Of a stretch of DNA of 64,000 nt, positions 1-7,814 are shown one piece after another (position 1 is the first letter of the stretch; each line of letters opens with the position of its first letter). The translations under genes were made by a program, and so were the position numbers. Where the stretch lies: positions 26,727-90,726 of the forward strand of contig DYFV01000013.1 of assembly GCA_020725025.1 (NCBI GenBank). The letters are read 5' to 3'. This DNA comes from Azoarcus sp. Its GTDB lineage: Bacteria > Pseudomonadota > Gammaproteobacteria > Burkholderiales > Rhodocyclaceae. The notes beneath the pieces are model-generated. The model ran no database searches and was not told where the DNA came from. It saw only the letters and a program-made list of their open reading frames with translations.

Positions 1-489
1 CGCCGGCCGGTGCTCTTCGCGCTGGCGCGGGCGCTCGCCGAGGCGTGGCCCGGCGACGTGGACCGGGAGGCCCTGATCGCGTGCGCGTTCCGTACCCGCC
101 GCCCCGACGAGACGCATCGGGCGCGGCTGCGGGTCGAGATCGGCCGCCTGCGCACCCTCGTCTCGGCGATGGCGGGCATCGAGGCCACCGGGCGAGGCTT
201 CGTCCTCAGGCCGCGCGGCGCGCGCCCCGTCGTGCTCCTGGCCCCGCCCATCGACGGAGAGCAGGCGTCGCTGGTGGCGCTGCTCGCCGACGGGGCGGCC
301 TGGTCCACCTCGGCCCTGGCGCTGGCGCTGGGCGCGAGTCAGCGCACCGTCCAGCGCGCGCTCGTCGAGCTCGAGGCCGCCGGACGGGTGCGCTCGATCG
401 GGCGGGCGCGGGCGCGTCGCTGGCTGTCGCCGCCGCTGGCCGATTTCACGACAATCTTGTTACTCCCCGCTGCGCTCCCGATTCAATAG
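1..489 (+). CDS. DNA-binding transcriptional regulator, 5' end cut by window
   Basis: The frame is open from base 1 with no start inside the window, so only the C-terminal ~162 residues are present. Two winged-helix-like segments can be seen. The first ends in a pattern typical of OmpR/PhoB-type wings (VEIGRLRTLV, then a GRGFVLRP turn). The second, near the end, reads as a helix-turn-helix (ALALGASQRTVQRAL followed by a basic wing, GRARARRWL). It stops 46 nt before a beta-propeller gene on the same strand, so it may regulate that gene. The effector domain lies outside the window and the ligand is unknown. Confidence 0.6.
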   Translation, partial: RRPVLFALARALAEAWPGDVDREALIACAFRTRRPDETHRARLRVEIGRLRTLVSAMAGIEATGRGFVLRPRGARPVVLLAPPIDGEQASLVALLADGAAWSTSALALALGASQRTVQRALVELEAAGRVRSIGRARARRWLSPPLADFTTILLLPAALPIQ

Positions 490-535
490 AGTGGTCTTGC
501 GGCGCCGATCCGAGGCGCATCACAAGGAGCCAGCG

Positions 536-1213
536 ATGAACACCATGACGAGCAAGGACACCCCCCAGGTACCGGCGCGTGCCGCCGAGATCGTTCGCGA
601 ATACGGCCCGTTCGCCGGCGCAGACGTGGTGCACGGCGTCACCCACGACGGCCGGCGCGTCTGGGCCGCCACCGGGGCCAGACTGATCGCCTTCGAAGCC
701 GACGGCGGCGAGCCCGTGCGCACGCTGGAGCGTGCCTGCGACGCCGGCACCGCCTTCGACGGCAAGTACCTCTACCAGATCGCCGAAGCGCGCATCGACA
801 AGATCGATCCCGCCACTGGCGACGTGGTGGCGTCGATCCCGGCGCCCGGTAACGGGGCCGACTCCGGGCTCGCCTGGGCCGAGGGCAGCCTGTGGGTCGG
901 GCAGTACCGCGACCGCAAGATCCACCAGGTCGATCCCGAGACCGGCGCCGTCCTGCGCACGATCGAGTCCAGGCGTTTCGTCACCGGCGTGACCTGGGTC
1001 GACGGCGAGCTGTGGCACGGAACCTGGGAAGGGGACGAGAGCGATATCCGCCGGATCGACCCGGAGAGCGGCGCCGTGCTCGAGCGCCTGGAGCTGCCGC
1101 CCGGCATGGGCGTCAGCGGCCTCGAGTCGGATGGCGCCGATCTCTTCTATGCCGGCGGCGGACCGAGCGGAAAGGTCCGCGCCGTGCGCCGCCCGAAACG
1201 GGCCGGATCGTGA
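536..1213 (+). CDS. beta-propeller protein (SMP-30/glutamine-cyclotransferase-like fold)
   Basis: This is a 225-aa protein without a signal peptide, so it is probably cytoplasmic. It contains about five ~45-residue repeats. Each has a W/Y-rich strand followed by an acidic (R/K)IDP-(E/A)-(S/T)-G-x-V turn, for example KIDPATGDVV, QVDPETGAVL and RIDPESGAVL. That is the pattern of propeller proteins related to SMP-30, Vgb and glutaminyl cyclase. The ATG at 536 is chosen because AAGGAG lies at 524-529; an upstream in-frame codon at 491 has no such site. A single chain of about five blades may need to dimerise or be an incomplete propeller. No catalytic residues are recognised and the substrate is unknown. 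Its closest context is the regulator just upstream. Confidence 0.7.
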   Translation: MNTMTSKDTPQVPARAAEIVREYGPFAGADVVHGVTHDGRRVWAATGARLIAFEADGGEPVRTLERACDAGTAFDGKYLYQIAEARIDKIDPATGDVVASIPAPGNGADSGLAWAEGSLWVGQYRDRKIHQVDPETGAVLRTIESRRFVTGVTWVDGELWHGTWEGDESDIRRIDPESGAVLERLELPPGMGVSGLESDGADLFYAGGGPSGKVRAVRRPKRAGS

Positions 1214-1304
1214 TCGCAGGGCCGTGGCCTGGAGGCGACGGCGGGTGGGTGGCACCCGACCTTGCGCCGAAGGGTCGCGGTGAGACGCCCCTGGCGATCC
1301 ATCC

Positions 1305-1332
1305 TTGACATCGCGTCCCTGCCGTCTAGATT
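1305..1332 (+). promoter_or_regulatory. sigma-70-type promoter of the RHH regulator
   Basis: TTGACA at 1305-1310 matches the -35 consensus fully. It is followed after 16 nt by TAGATT at 1327-1332 (4 of 6 bases of the -10 consensus). Transcription would begin near 1339, inside the palindrome at 1333-1350. Confidence 0.6.
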
Positions 1333-1350
1333 ACCATCCATATGGATGGT
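1333..1350. promoter_or_regulatory. 18-bp perfect palindrome, likely operator
   Basis: ACCATCCATATGGATGGT is a perfect 18-bp inverted repeat. It begins at the last base of the -10 region and covers the predicted transcription start of a gene for a ribbon-helix-helix protein. Proteins of that class bind such palindromes as dimers of dimers, so negative autoregulation is the natural reading. Confidence 0.6.
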
Positions 1351-1362
1351 GAGGAGATGGCA

Positions 1363-1779
1363 GTGAGCGTACATGAGCTTAAGCCGAAACCCGGCGACAA
1401 CACCGAGAAGATCACCATCAATCTCGGCGTGGTCGATCTGGGCCAGATCGATCTGCTGGTGCAGGAAGGCTTCTACTCCAACCGCACCGACCTGATCCGC
1501 ACGGCGATCCGCAACCAGCTGGCGACTCACGCCGACGTGGTGAAGCAGACGGTTGCGCGCAAGACCTTCGTTCTCGGCCTGCAGCATTACACGCGCCAGG
1601 ATCTCGAGGCGGTCCAGGAGGCCGGCCAGACGCTGCAGATCCAGGTGCTGGGCCTGGCGAGCATTGCCGACGACGTCTCCCCCGAACTTGCCCGCGCGAC
1701 CATCGCTTCGGTGGTCGTGCTGGGCGCCCTGCATGCCAGTCCGGCGGTGAAGGCCGCCCTGGCGGATCGCATCCGCTGA
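1363..1779 (+). CDS. ribbon-helix-helix (CopG/ParD-like) transcriptional regulator
   Basis: The product is 138 aa from this start. Residues ~12-55 show the RHH pattern: a beta strand (KITINLGVVDLGQIDLLV) then two helices (FYSNRTDLIRTAIRNQLATH). The remaining C-terminal half is a probable dimerisation or ligand domain. The GTG at 1363 is preferred because GAGGAG at 1351-1356 lies 6 nt upstream. ATG codons at 1342 and 1357 are in frame but sit inside the palindrome or directly against the ribosome site. The gene precedes a PHA depolymerase by 29 nt and is probably co-transcribed, so it may control that enzyme and itself. It could alternatively be a nickel- or metal-type regulator, but no metal-binding residues are obvious. 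Confidence 0.75.
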   Translation: MSVHELKPKPGDNTEKITINLGVVDLGQIDLLVQEGFYSNRTDLIRTAIRNQLATHADVVKQTVARKTFVLGLQHYTRQDLEAVQEAGQTLQIQVLGLASIADDVSPELARATIASVVVLGALHASPAVKAALADRIR

Positions 1780-1808
1780 CCGGCCATGCCCAGACGAGGA
1801 GAATTCCG

Positions 1809-3146
1809 ATGATGGATGCAACGATGCTGGCGGGGATGCGCGAAGCGACCCGCCTGACGCGCGCGGGGCAGCTCGACGAGGCGGTCGCGCTCATCCAGCG
1901 CACCCTGCGCGGCGCCCGCGATCCGCAACCCGCGCACCACCCGCGGGACTCGGCACCGCACATGACCCTCGAAGGCCAGTGCCGCGTCGTCGAGGACGAG
2001 CCGTTCTCACAGGCGGCGTGTGCCCGCGCGACGCAGGCCGGCGCCTCGGGCGAGGGGGCTGCCGAGGGTAACCCCGAGCCCGCGGCGGCAAGCGACGCGC
2101 GCACGCCCAGCCCAACCCGGTTCGGCGCCGGCCTGCATGAAGAATGGACCGCCCGATTGCGCGAGCGGCTGGGCAGCTGGCGCGGGCCGACGGCCTGGTC
2201 CGACACGGTCCCCGACCGCTCTCCCGAGGTCGTTCCGGAGGGCGCGCGCTTCATCCACGGCGCCTACACCAACCACGCCGGCACGCGCAGCTACAAGCTC
2301 TACATTCCCAGCGGCTATCGCGGGCAGCCGGTGCCGCTGGTGGTGATGCTCCACGGCTGTACCCAGGACCCCGACGACTTCAGCGCCGGTACGCGGATGA
2401 ACGAACTTGCCGAGGAGCAGGTGTTCCTCGTCGCCTATCCCGCCCAGTCCCCCGCGGCCAATCAATCCAAGTGCTGGAACTGGTTCCAGGCGGGCGACCA
2501 GCAGCGCGACCGCGGCGAGCCGTCCATCATCGCGGGCCTCACGCGCCAGATCGTCGCGAACCACTCGGTGGACGCCCGGCGCATCTACGTCGCGGGGCTG
2601 TCGGCCGGCGGCGCCATGGCGGTGACGCTGGGGATGACCTATCCCGATCTCTATGCCGCGGTCGGCGTCCATTCGGGGCTGCCGCACGGGGTCGCGCAGG
2701 ACCTTCCGTCCGCGTTCGCGGCGATGCGGTCCGGCAAGGGGGACGGGACCCGCCGGTGCAGGGGCGGCACGGCCGGCGTGCCCGCCATCGTCTTCCACGG
2801 CGACCGGGACACCACGGTGCATCCGTGCAACGGCGACGAAGTGATCGCCCAATGCGCGCCGACGCATGCCGGACGTGAAGCGACCCCGGCGGACGGCCGG
2901 ACGCCGCGGGTGAGCGTCGAGCGCGGCCAGGTGCCGCAAGGCCACGCGTATACGCGCACCATCTACCACGACAGCGAGGGAAATCCGCTCGTCGAGCAGT
3001 GGCTGGTGCATGGCGCCGGCCATGCCTGGTCCGGGGGGAGTCCTCGCGGCAGCTACACCGACCCCAAGGGGCCGGACGCCACGCTGGAGATGCTCCGCTT
3101 CTTCGACCAGCATCCCCAGGGCGAGCGTGCGGCGCGGGTATCCTAG
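1809..3146 (+). CDS. extracellular-type PHB/PHA depolymerase family esterase (LpqC/Fde-like)
   Basis: The product is 445 aa. Residues ~145-435 form an alpha/beta-hydrolase of the PHB-depolymerase/feruloyl-esterase family. The oxyanion segment LHGCTQ is at 181-186, the nucleophile elbow GLSAGG at 263-268 (Ser265), a likely acid in HGDRDTTVHP near 332-334, and the His in GAGHAWSGG at 405. Such enzymes hydrolyse short-chain polyhydroxyalkanoate or related esters. The first ~140 residues are low-complexity and contain no clear signal peptide, so export is uncertain and an intracellular or phasin-like association is possible. A purine-rich site (GAGGAG) about 7 nt upstream supports the ATG at 1809. 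The gene forms a likely two-gene unit with the preceding RHH regulator. Confidence 0.85.
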   Translation: MMDATMLAGMREATRLTRAGQLDEAVALIQRTLRGARDPQPAHHPRDSAPHMTLEGQCRVVEDEPFSQAACARATQAGASGEGAAEGNPEPAAASDARTPSPTRFGAGLHEEWTARLRERLGSWRGPTAWSDTVPDRSPEVVPEGARFIHGAYTNHAGTRSYKLYIPSGYRGQPVPLVVMLHGCTQDPDDFSAGTRMNELAEEQVFLVAYPAQSPAANQSKCWNWFQAGDQQRDRGEPSIIAGLTRQIVANHSVDARRIYVAGLSAGGAMAVTLGMTYPDLYAAVGVHSGLPHGVAQDLPSAFAAMRSGKGDGTRRCRGGTAGVPAIVFHGDRDTTVHPCNGDEVIAQCAPTHAGREATPADGRTPRVSVERGQVPQGHAYTRTIYHDSEGNPLVEQWLVHGAGHAWSGGSPRGSYTDPKGPDATLEMLRFFDQHPQGERAARVS

Positions 3147-3314
3147 GGTAGGTTCCGAGCGACGTTCATCGCGTCGGCCCGCCTCCCGGGCCGTTCGCGG
3201 CAGCGCGTCGATGAGTGGAAGGCCGGCGGGGCGCCGGGTGTAGACTCGGGGCCCTGCCCGGCGAACCGGACCGGCGGCACGTTCCCGAACTCCGACACCT
3301 TCCCAGGAGACCCC

Positions 3315-4730
3315 ATGCGCAAGCGCGACAACACGCTCACCACCGACCAGAAAGCCCTCGCGATCAACCTCGACAAGTTCAAGTACGGCTCGATCGTCGA
3401 GATCGGCGCCGGGCAGGAGGTGGCGCGGCGCTTCTTCTCGGTGGGGGCGGCGGCCGGCACCATCGCGAAGACCATGTCGGCCTACGACATGGCGGTGAGC
3501 GACGACATCTACGGCCACGTTGACCGCTACGTGAGCCGCGCGCGCCTGCTGCAGATGCTGGACAAGGAGTTCAGCCAGGTGGTGGAGCGGCTCGCCGACG
3601 TACGGCCGAAGAACACCACCTTCTTCGCCTATGCGGCGACGGTGACCGCCCGCAGCTTCAAGCAGAAGAACGAGTCCCACGGCTGGGTGGGGATCCGGCT
3701 GCAGCTGCACCCGGGCGCCGAGCCGAGCGACGTGATCCTCCACGTGCGCATGCTCGACAACGACAACGCGCAGCAGTCGGAGGCCCTCGGCATTCTCGGC
3801 GTGAACCTGATCCACGGCGCCTTCCACCACTTCCAGAATCCCGACTGGATCATCGAGGGGCTGGCCGACGGGCTGGGCTCGGACCGCATCGAGGTGGACC
3901 TCATCCGCTTCTCCGGCCCCTACTTCGAGGAGGTGGAGAACCGCCTGATGAACCTGCACCTCATCCGCAGCTGGCTCACCCGGGCGGTGGTCTTCAATCC
4001 GGCGGGCGAGGTGGTGGTGCCGGGCGAGCTGTTCTACCGCAAGCCGGTGATGGTGATGCGCGGCAGCTTCAAGCCGGTCACCCTGGTGAACGTGGACATG
4101 ATGTGCGCTGGCCTGAAGCACTTCAGCCAGCTGGCGGCGGTGGACGAGAACGAGATCGTGTCGCTCGCCGAAATCACCATGAACTCGCTCATCACCGGCG
4201 ACAACGTGGACGGCGCCGACTTCCTCGCCCGCATCGACCTGCTCGCCTCGCAGGGCTACACGGTGATGATCTCGGACTACGTGCGCTTCTTCCGCCTGCG
4301 GGCCTACCTGCGCCGCTACACCCAGAAGCCCATCGGCCTCGTGCTGTCGGTGCGGGATTTCGGCTTCCTGTTCGACGAGAAATACTACGAGGGCCTGGAG
4401 GGCGGCATCCTGGAAGCCTTCGGCAAGCTGTTCCCGGACAATACCCACGTCTACGTCTACCCCTCGCGCCCCCGCCGTGGCGACGACACCGCCCTGGTGA
4501 CCCTGGACAACGTGGCGGTGCCCGACAAGCAGCGCCACCTGCTCGCCTACCTGAAGGACAACGAGAAACTGCTGCCGGTCCAGCCCCGCGACGAGAGCCA
4601 CCTGCACATCGACGTCGCCGAGGTGCTCGCCGGCCTGCGCCGCGGCCGCGGCGAATGGGAACAGGACGTGCCCGCGGCGGTGGCCGAGCGGATCGTGCAG
4701 GGGCGGCTGCTGGGCTTCGATACGGAGTAG
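3315..4730 (+). CDS. conserved protein of unknown function (471 aa)
   Basis: The protein is soluble-looking and conserved-looking, and begins with an MRKRDNTLTTDQKALAINLD stretch. From memory, this family is found in bacteria including Bacteroidetes and is often machine-labelled TonB-dependent receptor or nicotinate-nucleotide adenylyltransferase. Nothing here supports either label: there is no signal peptide, no beta-barrel character and no HxGH nucleotidyltransferase motif. Notable segments are GSIVEIGAGQEVARRFFSVG near the N-terminus and a QSEALGILGVNLIHGA segment about a third of the way in. AGGAG about 7 nt upstream supports the start. It stands alone between the depolymerase and prsT. 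The gene is confidently real; its function is unknown. Confidence 0.8.
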   Translation: MRKRDNTLTTDQKALAINLDKFKYGSIVEIGAGQEVARRFFSVGAAAGTIAKTMSAYDMAVSDDIYGHVDRYVSRARLLQMLDKEFSQVVERLADVRPKNTTFFAYAATVTARSFKQKNESHGWVGIRLQLHPGAEPSDVILHVRMLDNDNAQQSEALGILGVNLIHGAFHHFQNPDWIIEGLADGLGSDRIEVDLIRFSGPYFEEVENRLMNLHLIRSWLTRAVVFNPAGEVVVPGELFYRKPVMVMRGSFKPVTLVNVDMMCAGLKHFSQLAAVDENEIVSLAEITMNSLITGDNVDGADFLARIDLLASQGYTVMISDYVRFFRLRAYLRRYTQKPIGLVLSVRDFGFLFDEKYYEGLEGGILEAFGKLFPDNTHVYVYPSRPRRGDDTALVTLDNVAVPDKQRHLLAYLKDNEKLLPVQPRDESHLHIDVAEVLAGLRRGRGEWEQDVPAAVAERIVQGRLLGFDTE

Positions 4731-4803
4731 GCGCCGGGCGCCCGGGGGCCACGGCTTCCTGTGATGCGGCGCGCCGCGGTGCGGTGGTTTTGCGGTATCT
4801 TTC

Positions 4804-4826
4804 CATGCGAAGGGAATAATCGCATG
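4804..4826. repeat. short inverted repeat upstream of prsT
   Basis: CATGCGA (4804-4810) and TCGCATG (4820-4826) are perfect 7-bp arms around a 9-nt A-rich loop, 58 nt before the prsT start. No T-run follows, so this is more likely an operator or a leader hairpin than a terminator. Confidence 0.35.
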
Positions 4827-4883
4827 TAATCGGATACCCGCTGCCGAACGCCTGCCGCAGCGGACCATACCGGAGCCGGGCGT

Positions 4884-7676
4884 ATGACGAACCGCGTGTT
4901 GCGGCTGTTGGCCTTGTCCCTGCTGACCTCGGTCGCCCTTCCCGCCGCTGCCGCGAGCGCGGCCGCCAGCCGCTACTACGAAGACGGCCTCGCCCGTTTC
5001 GAGCGCAAGGACATCGCCGGGGCCATCATCCAGCTCAGGAACGCCCTGCAGCAGGACCGCAGCCTCCTCTCCGCGCAACTGCTGCTGGCGCGCGCCTACC
5101 TGGCCGACGGCGCTTTCGGTCCTTCCGAGGTGGCGTTCGGCGAAGCCCTGCGTCTCGGCGCGCCCCGCGCGCAGGTGGCCGTCGAGCTTGCGAGCATCTT
5201 CCTCGTGCAGGGGCGCGCGCAGAAGCTCATCGACGACCTTCCCCCGGACGGCTTGCCCGGGGATGTCGCGATGCAGCTGCTGGTGCTGCGGGGCAGGGCC
5301 TACGCCGCCCTGGGCGATCCGGCGCGCGCCCTGGGCAGCCTGAAAGAGGCGGCCGTGCTCGACCCGCACTCGCCGCTGCCCCACAACGCCATGGTCGGCG
5401 TCCTTCTTTCCGAGGGGCGGCACGATGAAGCCCGGGCCGCGGCGCAGCGCGCCGTGGAGCTCGCCCCGCGGCTTGCCGCGTCCTACAGCGCACGGGCCTC
5501 GGTGGCCCACGCGGGCGGCAAGCTCGAAGCCGCGGTGCAGGACTACCAGCGCGCCCTCGAGCTCGACGCCGGCGACGACGACGCCCGCGTGGCGCTCGCC
5601 GGCCTCTATCTGGATCTGCGGCGCGAAGCTCGGGCCGCAAGCCTGCTGGAGGCGGGGCCCGAGCGGCTGGCGAACGACGCCCGTGCGGTCTACCTGACCG
5701 CGCTGCTGGCCGAGCGCGTGGGCGACGCCGAGCGTGCCGGCAAGCGGCTCGCCGAAGCGGCACGTCTGGTCGACGCCCTGCCGGTGCAGTGGCTGCGGGG
5801 GCAAGAGCAGTTGCTGATGGTGGGAGCCCTGGCCCACCACGCCAACCGCGACTACGAAAAGGCGCGCACCTACCTGGATCTGCTGGTTCGTCGTTTTCCG
5901 CGCAACGCGGGCGCCAGGAAGCTCCTCGCCGCGGTCTGGGTCGACAGCGGCGACCCCGCCCGTGCCGAATCGCTCCTCGACGAAGTGGTGCGCGCCCATC
6001 CGGGCGACGCCCATGCCTGGCGGCTGCTCGGCGACGCCAACATGGGGATGCGGCGCTACCGCCACGCCACCGAGGCCTTCGAGCGCGCCGCGGCGCTGGC
6101 CGGACAGGGCTCCATGGACGGCGCGCTGGGTTTCAGCCTGCTGGGGCAGGGGGACCGCGCGGGCGCCCGGGAGCGGCTCGCCAAGGCGTTTGCGCGCAAC
6201 CCGGCGGATCTGGGGGTGGCGCTCACCCTGGCCACCCTGCATGCCCGGACGGGCGACCGCGATGCGGCCCTGGCGGTCGCAGAACATGCCCTGCAGGCTC
6301 GGCCGGACGACCCGGCCGCCCTCAACCTCGCCGGCCTCATGCGCGCCGCCGCGATGCGCCCGGACCAGGCGCGCGCGGCCTACGAGAAGGCCCTGCGGCT
6401 CGCGCCCGACTTCACCCCCGCCGCTCTCAACCTGGCCCGGGTCGATGCGGCCGAGGGTCGCTTCGATGCCGCCCGCAAACGGCTCGAGGCAATGCTGGCC
6501 CGCGACCGCCGCGACGCCGCGGCGATGTACCACCTGGCGCTGGTCGAACGTCAGGCGGGGCAACTCCCCCGCGCTCTCGAGTGGGCGGAGCGCGCGCTGC
6601 TCGAGCGTCCCGACAACCTGGACTACGGAGTCCTGCAGGTGGAGTTGCGTGCCGCGACCGGTAACGCCCAGGGCGCGCGCGAGGCCGCGCGGGTCCTCAG
6701 CGTCCGCCATCCGCGGCGGCTCGATCTGCTGGCGCTGCAGGCGCAGGCCGAGATCGATGCGGGAGACACGCGTTCGGCGCAGCAGACCCTGCGCGGCATG
6801 ACGACGCTGGCCGAGTTCGATGCGGCGGCCCTGGTGCGCATCGGCCATCTGCAGCTGGCCGCCTCGGACGCGGCCGGAGCCGCCTACAGCGCGCACAAGG
6901 CCCTGCAGGCCGGCCCGCGGGGCGCCGAGGCGCTTTTCCTGGCCGCCCGCGCTGCGCTGGCTGCCGGCGACCACACGGCCGCGAGCGCGCAGGTGGCGGC
7001 AATCCGCCGGCATCACGGGGCGCGGGTGGACGGCATGGTCCTGGCGGGCGACGTCGCCTTGGCGCGCGGCGACCATGCGGCGGCCGAATCGGCGTACCGC
7101 GAGGCATTTCGCCGCGAGCCTTCGGCCCAGCTGGTGCTGCGGCGTGCCGGCGTGGCGCTGGCCCGCAAGGAAGCGGCCGCGGCCCGGACGCTGCTGGAGG
7201 AGTGGCTGCGCCACCAGCCGGACGATCTCGCCGTGCGCAAGGCGCTGGGAGAGCTGCACATCGAGGCCCGCGATTGGCACGCCGCGCGCGTGCAGTACGA
7301 GAGCCTGGTGAAGGCCGGCAGCCAGGACGCCGGGGTGTTCAACAACCTCGCCTACGTGCTCACCCAAAGCGGCGACCCCGCGGCCGTCGCTTACGCCGAG
7401 CGGGCCGTGCGGCTGGCGCCCGGCAAGGCCAACATGCTCGATACCCTGGGCTGGGCGCTTGCCCGCCAGGGACGCCACGACGAGGCCTTGCGCCACCTGC
7501 GCGAGGCCCGCCTGCGACTCCACGGTGCCGAGGTGCAATGGCACCTGGGGTACGTGCTGGCCCGGCTCGGGCACCACGGCGAGGCGCGCCGCGAGCTCGA
7601 ATCCGCTCTTGCCGCCGGGGCCGGCTTCGACGGGAGCAGGGAGGCTCGCAGCCTGCTGCGAAGCCTGCCGGAGTGA
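4884..7676 (+). CDS. prsT: TPR-repeat protein of the PEP-CTERM/exosortase system (PrsT-like)
   Basis: The product is 930 aa. An N-terminal signal peptide (hydrophobic ~7-24, small residues to ~29) is followed by tetratricopeptide repeats almost to the end. Recurring motifs are A-x-x-x-Y-x-x-A-L-x-L-x-P, for example near residues 180-240, 440-560 and 800-900. Length and layout match the PEP-CTERM system TPR protein PrsT (~900 aa). The family is often called a lipoprotein, but no Cys follows the signal peptide here, so this copy should be soluble in the periplasm. Genes of this type accompany exosortase and polysaccharide export. Here the next gene encodes a PEP-CTERM protein, which supports the assignment. 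It probably acts as a scaffold for exopolysaccharide-linked protein sorting; no exosortase (epsH/xrtA) is in the window. Confidence 0.8.
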   Translation: MTNRVLRLLALSLLTSVALPAAAASAAASRYYEDGLARFERKDIAGAIIQLRNALQQDRSLLSAQLLLARAYLADGAFGPSEVAFGEALRLGAPRAQVAVELASIFLVQGRAQKLIDDLPPDGLPGDVAMQLLVLRGRAYAALGDPARALGSLKEAAVLDPHSPLPHNAMVGVLLSEGRHDEARAAAQRAVELAPRLAASYSARASVAHAGGKLEAAVQDYQRALELDAGDDDARVALAGLYLDLRREARAASLLEAGPERLANDARAVYLTALLAERVGDAERAGKRLAEAARLVDALPVQWLRGQEQLLMVGALAHHANRDYEKARTYLDLLVRRFPRNAGARKLLAAVWVDSGDPARAESLLDEVVRAHPGDAHAWRLLGDANMGMRRYRHATEAFERAAALAGQGSMDGALGFSLLGQGDRAGARERLAKAFARNPADLGVALTLATLHARTGDRDAALAVAEHALQARPDDPAALNLAGLMRAAAMRPDQARAAYEKALRLAPDFTPAALNLARVDAAEGRFDAARKRLEAMLARDRRDAAAMYHLALVERQAGQLPRALEWAERALLERPDNLDYGVLQVELRAATGNAQGAREAARVLSVRHPRRLDLLALQAQAEIDAGDTRSAQQTLRGMTTLAEFDAAALVRIGHLQLAASDAAGAAYSAHKALQAGPRGAEALFLAARAALAAGDHTAASAQVAAIRRHHGARVDGMVLAGDVALARGDHAAAESAYREAFRREPSAQLVLRRAGVALARKEAAAARTLLEEWLRHQPDDLAVRKALGELHIEARDWHAARVQYESLVKAGSQDAGVFNNLAYVLTQSGDPAAVAYAERAVRLAPGKANMLDTLGWALARQGRHDEALRHLREARLRLHGAEVQWHLGYVLARLGHHGEARRELESALAAGAGFDGSREARSLLRSLPE

Positions 7677-7760
7677 GCTCGGCGTCGAAAATTCTTACAG
7701 TTTTATCGATAACGGGTATTGAGAAATGACGTTGGGTTGATTTCAAAGGGCAGTATCGTG

Positions 7761-7777
7761 CTGGCGCGTGTCTTGCT
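7761..7777 (+). promoter_or_regulatory. sigma-54-type (-24/-12) promoter before PEP-CTERM gene
   Basis: CTGGCGCGTGTCTTGCT differs from the RpoN consensus (YTGGCACG-N4-TTGCW) at one base. GG (7763-7764) and GC (7775-7776) are separated by exactly 10 nt. The predicted transcription start is ~7788, 27 nt before the ATG at 7815. PEP-CTERM genes of floc-forming relatives are known to depend on RpoN and PrsK/PrsR. Confidence 0.65.
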
Positions 7778-7814
7778 TTGCATATGCGAACAGCAAATTG
7801 CTCCGAGGTTTCCG

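Noticed and set aside
4734..4745. CCGGGCGCCCGG palindrome after the 471-aa gene as a terminator
   Set aside because: No T-run follows, and such GC palindromes are expected by chance at this base composition.
2007..7577. Very long open frame on the minus strand opposite the depolymerase, the 471-aa gene and prsT
   Set aside because: It is antisense to three well-supported genes and shows Gly/Arg/Val-rich low-complexity composition expected of the complement of GC-rich codons.
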